From assembly GCA_003222055.1 (NCBI GenBank), contig QHUT01000083.1, forward strand, positions 1 to 33,748: DNA of 33,748 nt, written 5' to 3'. Each line of letters begins with the position of its first letter. Position 1 is the first letter of the stretch. The notes beneath the pieces are model-generated. The model was not told the DNA's origin. It saw nothing but the letters and a program-made list of their open reading frames with translations, and ran no database searches. The position numbers and the translations under genes are program-made. This DNA is from Gemmatimonadota bacterium (GTDB lineage: Bacteria; Gemmatimonadota; Gemmatimonadetes; Gemmatimonadales; GWC2-71-9). Of the stretch, positions 7,794-14,750 are shown one piece after another.

Positions 7794-8038
7794 GCCGGGA
7801 GGAGCGGACAGTCCACGGACTGCGCATCGTGATCGACCGCGAGCAGTGCGTCGGGTTCGGCGACTGTGCGACGGCGGCCCCCGAGGGTTTCAAATTGGAC
7901 ACCGACACGATCGCGACCTTCCTCGAGCCGGAGCGGGTGGAGCGCGAGCGCCTGCTGCGCGCGTGTGACGCCTGTCCGGTGGACGCGATTACCGTGTGGG
8001 ATTCAGAGGGTAAGCAACTGGTGCCCCCGCTTACTTGA
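7790..8038 (+). CDS. Small single-cluster ferredoxin
   Basis: This 82-residue protein is probably an electron carrier for a partner encoded nearby. The cysteine pattern is Cys20-x5-Cys26 (CVGFGDC) and Cys59-x2-Cys62-Pro (CDACPVDAI). The middle cysteine of a classical CxxCxxC motif is replaced by Phe23, as in [3Fe-4S] ferredoxins of the CxGxGxC kind; Cys59 could still complete a 4Fe cluster. The GTG start overlaps the upstream stop (GTGA), so it is co-translated with the PCP_red-like protein. The radical SAM enzyme two genes downstream needs a low-potential electron and is an obvious candidate partner (inference). Confidence 0.82.
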   Translation: MSREERTVHGLRIVIDREQCVGFGDCATAAPEGFKLDTDTIATFLEPERVERERLLRACDACPVDAITVWDSEGKQLVPPLT

Positions 8039-8063
8039 CAGCCTGTCTCGTCGTTCACATACT
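8035..8063 (+). promoter_or_regulatory. Sigma70-like promoter before the stress-protein gene
   Basis: A perfect TTGACA (-35, 8035-8040) is followed by a 17-base spacer and CATACT (-10, 8058-8063, four of six matches). The predicted start near 8070 leaves a short leader with the ribosome site GGGGGAG ahead of the GTG at 8084. The -35 overlaps the ferredoxin stop codon, so genes from 8084 onward may be expressed separately from the two small upstream genes. Confidence 0.55.
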
Positions 8064-8083
8064 CGCCCCGCCCAAAGGGGGAG

Positions 8084-10078
8084 GTGCTGGTGTACCGCGA
8101 GATCTTCGTCCCGGTCGACAACTCGAGTCCTTCGGACTGGGCCGTCGACCGGGCCATCGAGTTGTGCCGTAAGTCCGACGGTCGCATCACCGGAAACCAC
8201 GTCTACGCCGCCCGCCTCCACGATGTCCGCTTTCGTCAGCTCGAAACCGGGCTCCCGGCCCGGTTCCAGACTCCCGACGAGATCAAGAAGCAGCGCAAGA
8301 TCCACGACAAGCTGATCGAAAAAGGCCTGCAGCTGATCGCGGACAGCTTTCTCGACCAGCTGGGGAAGCGGTGCGAGGCGGCCGGCGTGCGTCTGACTCG
8401 CCAGCTCCTGGAAGGCATCAACTACGAAGAGATCGTCAACGAGGTCAACCGCGGCGCCGGCCGGCTCCCCGGGCTGATCGGCTTCGACCCCGACCGCGCG
8501 GCGGGCTACGACGGGGGCGATAAGGCCCGCTCGGACGTAAAGCTGGGTGAGAACGGGCGGCTCATCGCCGAAGACGAGGACAGCGCCGCGCGGCTCGCGG
8601 GCTCGTCGGGCCGCCAGTACGACCTGCTCGCGATCGGAGCGCACGGCCTGGGGCGCCAGCCGTACTCGCAGCTCGGCGGCGTGGTGTCGCGCGTGCTGCG
8701 CGGCATCGAGAAGGACTTGCTGCTGGTGCGCGACGAGCGGCCGTTCGCGGGCGGGCGGTTCCTGGTAGGCGTGGACGGGTCGTCGTACGGCTACCGGGCG
8801 ATGCGCCTCGCGCTCGAGCTGGCCCAGGCGTTCGGCGGGTCGCTGTTCGTGTGCAGCGCGTTCGACGTCGAGTACCACCACGTCGTGTTTCACAACATCA
8901 AGGATGTGCTCTCCTATCAGGCTTCCAAAGTCTTCAAGTTCGAGGAGCAGGAGGAGCTGCACAACAACATCATCGACAAGGGACTCCTGAAGCTGTGCCA
9001 GGCGAACCTGAAGCGCGCCGAGGTGATGGCGCAGGAGTTCCCCGGCGTCCCCCTCACGACCCAGATCCTGATCGGCAAGCCGTTCCAGGTGATCATGCAG
9101 TGGGCCGAGGAGCTCAAGCCGTCGCTGCTGGTGCTGGCGCGGCACGGTGCCCATCGGATCGAAGGCACCGAGCTCGGCAGCCAGGCGGAGAACCTCCTGC
9201 GGCTGGCGCCGTGCAACGTGCTCCTCGCGGGGACGGGCGGGGTCCGGCCGGAAGACATCCCCTGGATCGAGGAAGACGGGGTGGCGGGGCTACCCTGGGC
9301 GCCCGAGGCCGAGGTGCGGATTCTCCGGGTGCCGCCATTCGCGCAGGGGATCGCGCGCCGGGCGGTCGAAGAGTACGTACTCGAGCAGACCCAGGGAGAG
9401 CCTGCGACGGTCACCAACAAATGGCTGGACGAGGCGATCCGGAAGCTCCTTCCCACGCACATGCAGCTCATCATGGGGATCGGCACGGCGGAGGAGATCG
9501 CGTTGGCGGAAGTGAAGGCGCAAGACCAGATGAAGGGCACGAAAGTACAGGGGCATGATTCCGACCCCCAGCCCCTGACCCCTGACGTGGAGGTCCGGTG
9601 TCCGGTGACCGGGGCGATCAGTCGGCGCCCGCGCGTCGCAACCGATCCCGTCGTCTGGACCGAAGAAGCCTGGGCCCGGCTGCAGCTCGTGCCGCTCATC
9701 GCCCGGCCGCTGGCGCGCAACACGGTGGAGCGGTTCGCGCGGGGCCACGACATCTGGCGCGTGACCACGCGCGTAATGGACGAGAACAAGCAGGCGATGA
9801 TCGCGGCCGACGAGTTCGACGTCGACACCATGATGGTCATGTTCCAGGAGCTGCGCGCCAAGCAGATCCGCGCGGAGGCGGAAGGAGGGGGCCGGGACGC
9901 CCTCTCACCCGAGATGCGGGCGTTCATCGAGGAGGCCAAGGCGCAGGGGGTGACGCGCTGCCCGATCCGTGACATCGACGCTCAGATAGGGAAGTGCCCC
10001 GTGGACTTGAAGACCATGAAGCCCGAGGAGGCGAAGGCGGCCATGGAGCGGCTGCTGGCGGAGCAAGCCGGAGACTGA
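8084..10078 (+). CDS. Tandem universal-stress protein fused to two PCP_red-like domains
   Basis: This 664-residue soluble protein contains two universal-stress (Usp) domains: residues about 4-220 (IFVPVDNSSPSDWAVDRAI, with a long insert before DLLAIGAHGLG) and about 224-383 (FLVGVDGSSYGYRAMRLAL... LLVLARHGAH... NVLLAG). The Gly-x2-Gly motifs that mark ATP-binding members are only partly kept. Two PCP_red-like repeats follow, with Trp405 and Trp525 starting the W-x3-A-x2-R-x3-V-P pattern. A Pro-rich insert between them comes from a microsatellite (9550-9586). The C-terminal tail has two isolated cysteines (TRCPIRD, GKCPVD). The GTG start has a good ribosome site. The radical SAM gene begins 1 base after its stop. 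A regulatory or scaffolding role is plausible but unproven. Confidence 0.78.
   Translation: MLVYREIFVPVDNSSPSDWAVDRAIELCRKSDGRITGNHVYAARLHDVRFRQLETGLPARFQTPDEIKKQRKIHDKLIEKGLQLIADSFLDQLGKRCEAAGVRLTRQLLEGINYEEIVNEVNRGAGRLPGLIGFDPDRAAGYDGGDKARSDVKLGENGRLIAEDEDSAARLAGSSGRQYDLLAIGAHGLGRQPYSQLGGVVSRVLRGIEKDLLLVRDERPFAGGRFLVGVDGSSYGYRAMRLALELAQAFGGSLFVCSAFDVEYHHVVFHNIKDVLSYQASKVFKFEEQEELHNNIIDKGLLKLCQANLKRAEVMAQEFPGVPLTTQILIGKPFQVIMQWAEELKPSLLVLARHGAHRIEGTELGSQAENLLRLAPCNVLLAGTGGVRPEDIPWIEEDGVAGLPWAPEAEVRILRVPPFAQGIARRAVEEYVLEQTQGEPATVTNKWLDEAIRKLLPTHMQLIMGIGTAEEIALAEVKAQDQMKGTKVQGHDSDPQPLTPDVEVRCPVTGAISRRPRVATDPVVWTEEAWARLQLVPLIARPLARNTVERFARGHDIWRVTTRVMDENKQAMIAADEFDVDTMMVMFQELRAKQIRAEAEGGGRDALSPEMRAFIEEAKAQGVTRCPIRDIDAQIGKCPVDLKTMKPEEAKAAMERLLAEQAGD
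9550..9586. repeat. C-rich repeat (CCCCTGAC units) inside the stress-protein gene
   Basis: The tract contains GACCCCCAG followed by CCCCTGA twice, preceded by GGGGCATGATTC. It is read in frame as HDSDPQPLTPD between the two PCP_red-like repeats. Composition and position suggest an inserted non-native segment tolerated in a linker. Confidence 0.55.
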
Positions 10079-10079
10079 C

Positions 10080-11357
10080 GTGGATTACGTCCCTCACGTG
10101 GTCGCGTGGAATCTGACCAAGCGCTGCAACCTGGAATGCGCGCACTGCTACATCGCGGCGGGGCCGAGCGAGAGCGCCGCCGCCGAGCTCGACACGGCGG
10201 CGTGCCTCGACATCGTGGACCAGCTGCTCGCCGTCAATCCCGCCCCGCTGCTCATCCTGTCGGGAGGCGAGCCGCTGTTGCGGCGGGATCTGGGCGAGAT
10301 CGCCCACTACGCGTCCGCCAACGGCGCGACGGTCGTGGTCGGGACCAACGGCACGCTGCTCACCGCGGAGCGCATCGCGGCGCTCACGGACGCCGGCGTG
10401 CGGGGGGTCGCGGTCAGCGTGGACTCGCTGCGTCCGTCGTATCACGACAAGTTCCGTCACGGCAGAGGCGCGCTCGCCGAGGTGCAAGGCGCATTGGCGC
10501 GACTGCGCGCGGCGCGGCTCGACTTCATCGTGCAGACGACGGTGACCAAGGGGAACCGCTCCGAGCTCGGAGCCTTGGTGGCGTGGTCGGCGGACGAGGG
10601 GGCCGTCTCGTTCAACTGCTACTTCCTCGTCCCGACCGGCCGTGGCGCGGCGCTCTCGGACCTGACGCCGGCGGACTACGAGGTGGTGCTCGCGGACCTC
10701 GCCCGCTGGGAGCGCGCCTATCGGGGCCGCATGCTGGTGCGGGCGAAATGCGCGCCGCACTTCATGCGGGTGGTGCATCAGACCGACCCCGGGTCGCCGG
10801 TCCTGAACTACGAGACCCGCTGTCCCTGCGGCACGCAGTACTGCCGCATCACGCCGGACGGCAAGGTCACCCCGTGCCCGTACCTGCCCGAGGTGGCCGG
10901 CGATCTCAAGTCGCAGCGCTTCGCCGACGTGTGGCGCTCGTCGCCCCTGTTCCGGCGCCTGCGGGAGGGCCCGCTCGAGGGGAAGTGCGGGGCGTGCGAG
11001 TACCGCGCGCTGTGCGGCGGGTGCCGCGCGCGCGGGTTCGCGCTCGAGGGAGACGTGCTCGCCGCCGATCCGTCGTGCGTGTATCAGCCGACGGGCGACA
11101 TGGCCCCCATCGAGCCGGCCCGCGCGCTGCGCTACGGTGGCGACTTCCAACCGGCGCTCGCGTGGACCCCGGCGGCGCGCGAGCGGGTGGCCCGGATCCC
11201 CTCGTTCGTGCGTGGGGTCGTGATGGAGCGCGTGGAGGCGTGGGCGCGCCGTCAGGGACGCCGTGAGGTGACGCCGGAGCTGCTCGCCGAGGTGCGGAGC
11301 GCCCTGCCGATCGATTTCGCCAAGAAGCGACCGTTCTTCGTGGCCGACGGCCGATGA
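10080..11357 (+). CDS. Radical SAM/SPASM protein with C-terminal PCP_red-like domain
   Basis: The 425-residue protein has the radical SAM cluster motif Cys16-x3-Cys20-x2-Cys23 (CNLECAHC), the GGEPLL SAM-binding strand and the VSVDSL strand of a partial TIM barrel. An auxiliary-cluster (SPASM-type) region follows: CPCGTQYC, VTPCPYLP, CGACEYRALCGGC and a last Cys. This layout resembles haem-pathway enzymes (NirJ, AhbC/AhbD) and peptide-modifying enzymes (PqqE). Residues about 362-408 form a PCP_red-like domain (W362-x3-A-x2-R-x3-I-P-x-F). No peptide substrate gene is visible. Its stop overlaps the start of the bd-like oxidase gene (ATGA). Modification of a tetrapyrrole or of an oxidase subunit is a reasonable guess, not shown. 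Confidence 0.83.
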   Translation: MDYVPHVVAWNLTKRCNLECAHCYIAAGPSESAAAELDTAACLDIVDQLLAVNPAPLLILSGGEPLLRRDLGEIAHYASANGATVVVGTNGTLLTAERIAALTDAGVRGVAVSVDSLRPSYHDKFRHGRGALAEVQGALARLRAARLDFIVQTTVTKGNRSELGALVAWSADEGAVSFNCYFLVPTGRGAALSDLTPADYEVVLADLARWERAYRGRMLVRAKCAPHFMRVVHQTDPGSPVLNYETRCPCGTQYCRITPDGKVTPCPYLPEVAGDLKSQRFADVWRSSPLFRRLREGPLEGKCGACEYRALCGGCRARGFALEGDVLAADPSCVYQPTGDMAPIEPARALRYGGDFQPALAWTPAARERVARIPSFVRGVVMERVEAWARRQGRREVTPELLAEVRSALPIDFAKKRPFFVADGR

Positions 11358-13078
11358 CCGCCGACGTCCTCGTGCTGCTGCAAGCCGCGGCCGACAGCAG
11401 TCACGCCTACGGAGAATTTCCGCTCATCGGCGCCCGCGCCGCGGTGTGGATCGCGGCGGAGGTGCACCTGATGTTCGCCGCGTTCGTGCTGGGCGTCCCG
11501 ATGTTCGCCGTGGTGGCGGAGGCGATCGGCATCTTCGGCAAGGACCAGCGCTACGACCGGCTCGCCAAGGAGTTCACGCGCCTGCTGCTCGTGGCGTACA
11601 GCGCCACGGCGATCTGGGGCGCGGTCCTCGTGTTCATCCTCGCGACGCTGTGGGCGAAGCCATGGTCGTACCTGACCGCCGTCTTCGGTCCGTCGATGTG
11701 GGCGTACGCCGCGCTGTTCTTCTGCGAGTCGTTCACGCTGTACCTCTATTACTACGGCTGGGACCGGTGGAAGTACGGGCGGCCGAAGTGGGGCCACTGG
11801 ACCCTGGGCCTGCTCTTGAACCTGTGGGGCACGATCGTGATGTTCATCGCGAATTCGTGGCTCACCTACATGATGACCCCGCCGCGGGACATCACTCCGA
11901 CCACCGATCCGGCGACGATCAAGCTGTGGCACGCGATCGCCAACGCGACGTGGATGCCGATCAACGTGCACCGACTGATCGCCAACGTGGTGTTCGGCGG
12001 CGCGATCGTCGCCGCGTACGCGAGCTACCGCTTCCTCGCCGCCCAGACCGACGAGGAGCGCGCCCACTACGACTGGATGGGTTACGTCGGCAACTTCATC
12101 GCCATCTCGGCCTTGATCGTGCTGCCGTTCGCCGGCTACTGGCTGGGCCGCGAGATCTACCAGTACGACCAGTCGATGGGCATCACGATGATGGGCGGCT
12201 TCATGAGCTGGCTGTGGGTCATTCAGGCGTTCCTGATCGCCGTGCTGTTCCTCACGGGGAACTATTACCTGTGGATCGGTATGGGTCGCATTCCCGGCGC
12301 GGAGCGGTTCCGGCCCTACACCAAGTACCTCCTGATCGTGCTGGTGCTCGGCGCGATCGTGTGGGGCACACCCCACACGATGATCGCCGACTCGAAGGAG
12401 CTGGCGGCGATGGGCGGCTCGCACCACCCGTTCCTGGGCGCGCTGGGCGTGATGAGCGCCAAGAACACCGCCGTGAACCTGATGATCCTCACGACGTTCC
12501 TGTCGTTCCTCCTGTACCGGCGCGCCAACACACGCCCGGTGGTGCCGTGGGCGAAGGGCGGCACGATGATCCAGGCGGCGATGTTCGCCCTCGCGGCCGG
12601 CGTCGTGCTGTTCTACGGCATCCGCGGCTATTTCGTCGAGGCCATCGTGCGGATCGGCTTCAGCGTGTATCAGGTGCTCGCCGTGCTGGGGTGCATCCTG
12701 TTCGTGACGGTGATCGACGTGCTGATGGGACGCGGTGCGCAGTCGTTGGGCGCGATCCAGTGGGGCAAGATGCCGCCGCGCTCACAGTACGCCCTGTTCG
12801 TCCTCGCGGTCACGTTCACGTGGCTCATGGGGCTCATGGGATTCGCGCGCTCCGGCATCCGCCAGTACTGGCACGTGTGGCAGGTGGTGCAGGATACGAG
12901 CAAGTACGCCGCCACCCCGGCGCTCGGCTACGCGTCCAAGATGATCAGCCTGTGCGTGCTGATCTTCCTCACGCTCGTCGCGTTCGTGTTCTGGCTCGGC
13001 GGCCTGGCGGAGAAGTCCACGTTCGTCGCCCCGGGCGACCGCGAGGGAGGGGGAGGGGGCCGCCATGTGGGCCACTAA
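11354..13078 (+). CDS. bd-superfamily oxidase subunit I-like protein (CydA-like)
   Basis: This 574-residue inner-membrane protein has about 13 predicted spans, against 9 in CydA. His38 (AEVHLMFAAFVLG) in the first span and His206 (NVHRLIANVVFGG) in the fifth match the positions of CydA haem ligands. The GRQPW signature of quinol-oxidising CydA is absent and there is no adjacent cydB. Such proteins belong to bd-superfamily branches outside the classical quinol oxidases. The next three genes encode cytochromes c, and the first overlaps it by 14 bases, suggesting electron supply from haem c rather than quinol (inference). Oxygen reduction is likely but unproven; a different terminal acceptor cannot be excluded. 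Confidence 0.78.
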   Translation: MTADVLVLLQAAADSSHAYGEFPLIGARAAVWIAAEVHLMFAAFVLGVPMFAVVAEAIGIFGKDQRYDRLAKEFTRLLLVAYSATAIWGAVLVFILATLWAKPWSYLTAVFGPSMWAYAALFFCESFTLYLYYYGWDRWKYGRPKWGHWTLGLLLNLWGTIVMFIANSWLTYMMTPPRDITPTTDPATIKLWHAIANATWMPINVHRLIANVVFGGAIVAAYASYRFLAAQTDEERAHYDWMGYVGNFIAISALIVLPFAGYWLGREIYQYDQSMGITMMGGFMSWLWVIQAFLIAVLFLTGNYYLWIGMGRIPGAERFRPYTKYLLIVLVLGAIVWGTPHTMIADSKELAAMGGSHHPFLGALGVMSAKNTAVNLMILTTFLSFLLYRRANTRPVVPWAKGGTMIQAAMFALAAGVVLFYGIRGYFVEAIVRIGFSVYQVLAVLGCILFVTVIDVLMGRGAQSLGAIQWGKMPPRSQYALFVLAVTFTWLMGLMGFARSGIRQYWHVWQVVQDTSKYAATPALGYASKMISLCVLIFLTLVAFVFWLGGLAEKSTFVAPGDREGGGGGRHVGH

Positions 13079-13874
13079 CCTCAAGGTCGTCGGGATCGTG
13101 CTCGGGACCCTGGCGCTCTATACGCTCATCGCCAACAAGATCCCCCAGGTGCAGTCCGAGGTGCCGCAGACCCTCACCCTGGGGGCGAACGTCACGCCCG
13201 AGCAGCTGGTGGCGGCGGGAGAGAAGGTGTTCAACGGCATCGGCGGCTGCACCACCTGCCACGGCCTCGGCACGCGCGCGCCCAATCTCCTCACCGACGA
13301 GAAGGGCACCGGACCGATCGGCGCCCGCTGCGGCAAGCGGGAAGCGGGCAAGAGCTGCAAGCAGTACCTGTACGAATCCCTCGACAATCCGACTGCCTAC
13401 GTGGTGACGGGCTATCAGCCGATCATGCCGGTAATGACCAAACAGCTCTCGCCGGCACAAGTGTGGTCCGTGATCGCGTTCCTCGAATCACAGGGCGGCA
13501 CGGTCGATGTGACCGCTTCGGACATCCCCGCAACCTCCAGCACCTCCACAACCTCGACAACGGCCGGTGGTGGAGGTGGTGGAGGTTCTGGAGGTTTTGC
13601 AGGGGGGAGCGCAGATCCCAAGGCGATCATCCAGGCGGCGGGGTGCCTCGCCTGCCACAAGCTCGACGGTCAGGGACAGGTGATCGCGCCCGATCTCACG
13701 CATGTCGGATCGCGCCGGGACGCGGAATCGATCCGCAAGAAAATCCTGGACCCGGCGTCTTCGATCGCGAAGGGCTACGAAAAGCTCGCCGGAATCATGC
13801 CCAAGACGTTCGGCACCATGATGAACGCCGCGCAGCTCGAAGCCCTGGTGCAATACCTGGGGGCGCACAAATGA
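13065..13874 (+). CDS. Membrane-anchored dihaem cytochrome c
   Basis: The 269-residue protein has an N-terminal uncleaved signal anchor (about 5-22) and two cytochrome c domains in the periplasm. Haem motifs are Cys62-x2-Cys65-His66 (CTTCH) and Cys194-x2-Cys197-His198 (CLACH). Candidate Met axial ligands include MPVM (about 121-124) in domain 1 and IMPKTFGTMM in domain 2. The domains are joined by a Ser/Thr then Gly linker (about 156-182) encoded by an inverted repeat. A strong ribosome site (GGAGGGGG) lies inside the 3' end of the bd-like gene, and the next gene overlaps by ATGA. It probably feeds the bd-like protein. Confidence 0.87.
   Translation: MWATNLKVVGIVLGTLALYTLIANKIPQVQSEVPQTLTLGANVTPEQLVAAGEKVFNGIGGCTTCHGLGTRAPNLLTDEKGTGPIGARCGKREAGKSCKQYLYESLDNPTAYVVTGYQPIMPVMTKQLSPAQVWSVIAFLESQGGTVDVTASDIPATSSTSTTSTTAGGGGGGGSGGFAGGSADPKAIIQAAGCLACHKLDGQGQVIAPDLTHVGSRRDAESIRKKILDPASSIAKGYEKLAGIMPKTFGTMMNAAQLEALVQYLGAHK
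13526..13605. repeat. Inverted repeat encoding the linker of the dihaem cytochrome
   Basis: The left arm (about 13526-13553, CCTCCA-rich) is an imperfect inverted copy of the right arm (about 13566-13605, GGTGGAGG-rich). The two arms encode a Ser/Thr linker followed by a Gly linker. In mRNA it would form a long GC/GU hairpin in the middle of the coding sequence. Confidence 0.6.
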
Positions 13875-14689
13875 CCGCCACGCCCGCCGTGCGGCGCTAC
13901 GCGGCGCACCCGTTCTGGCAGGCGGTGGCGATCATGGTCGGCGCCTACGTCGTGGTCGTATGGGTCGTTCCCTTGCTCCCGGGCAGCGCCATCGTCCCGA
14001 AGAGCGTGGTGCTCCAGTACATGGTCACAGTGCTGGTCGGCGTGCTCATCTACGTGAGCGACAACGAGGAGCGCTGGGCCCGATTCAAGGAGCCGATCGT
14101 GGCCGTGCTGGTCGAGCCGCGGCTCCGCGTCGCGCGGGCGGCGCTCCTGGTGGTGGTCACGGCGCTGGTCGGGCTGATCGCGTACGGGCAGGTGGCCACG
14201 ACCGTCGCCGCCCCGCCCAACCTCCGCTCGATCCACCCGGCTCCACCCGCGGAAATCACCTTCCGGGGCAGGTCGATCACGCTGACGGGCCTCGAGAATC
14301 CGCTGCGCGCGCATCCCGATTCGCTTGCGGTCTATCTGGCGGAGGGCAAGAGCGTCTACTACCGGAACTGTCTGCCCTGTCACGGGGACCACCTCGACGG
14401 CCAGGGGCATTTCGCCTCCGGCTTCAATCCGCTCCCGGCCAACTTCCAGGACAACGGCACCATCGCGCAGCTCACGGAGAGCTTCGTGTTCTGGCGCGTG
14501 GCCAAGGGCGGGCCGGGTCTGCCGCGCGAGGGCACGCCGTGGAACTCGGCGATGCCGAAGTGGGAGGACTTTCTCACGGAGCGCGAGATCTGGGCGGTCA
14601 TCCTCTTCCTCTACGATCAAACCGGGTGGACTCCACGGACCTGGGAAAAAACGGGGGAAGTGGGAAGAGGGAAGGGGGAAGGGTCGTGA
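13871..14689 (+). CDS. Membrane-bound monohaem cytochrome c
   Basis: The 272-residue protein has three likely membrane spans (about 17-38, 47-62 and 88-106), followed by a periplasmic cytochrome c domain with Cys167-x2-Cys170-His171 (CLPCH). The motif MPKWEDFLTEREIWAVILFLY near the end supplies a probable axial Met and the C-terminal helix typical of class I cytochromes c. The last residues (EVGRGKGEGS) are encoded by a purine microsatellite and look added on. It overlaps both neighbours by 4 bases. No wider family is recognised; the position suggests a membrane electron-transfer subunit of the bd-like complex. Confidence 0.83.
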   Translation: MTATPAVRRYAAHPFWQAVAIMVGAYVVVVWVVPLLPGSAIVPKSVVLQYMVTVLVGVLIYVSDNEERWARFKEPIVAVLVEPRLRVARAALLVVVTALVGLIAYGQVATTVAAPPNLRSIHPAPPAEITFRGRSITLTGLENPLRAHPDSLAVYLAEGKSVYYRNCLPCHGDHLDGQGHFASGFNPLPANFQDNGTIAQLTESFVFWRVAKGGPGLPREGTPWNSAMPKWEDFLTEREIWAVILFLYDQTGWTPRTWEKTGEVGRGKGEGS

Positions 14690-14750
14690 TCGGTGCCCTG
14701 CTGGGGCTCGGGATCGTCCTACGCTTCCCTCTTCCCCCTTCCCTCTTCCC
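14662..14750. repeat. Inverted purine/pyrimidine repeat across the junction of two cytochrome genes
   Basis: GGGAAGAGGGAAGGGGGAA (14662-14680) has a perfect 19-base inverted copy at 14732-14750, with about 50 bases between. The left arm encodes the tail of one cytochrome; the loop holds its TGA and the GTG start of the next gene; the right arm encodes part of the next protein's signal peptide (FPLPPSLFP). Confidence 0.8.

Noticed and set aside
11354-13078. Canonical cytochrome bd quinol oxidase subunit I
   Set aside because: No GRQPW motif, too many membrane spans and no cydB; called bd-superfamily-like only.
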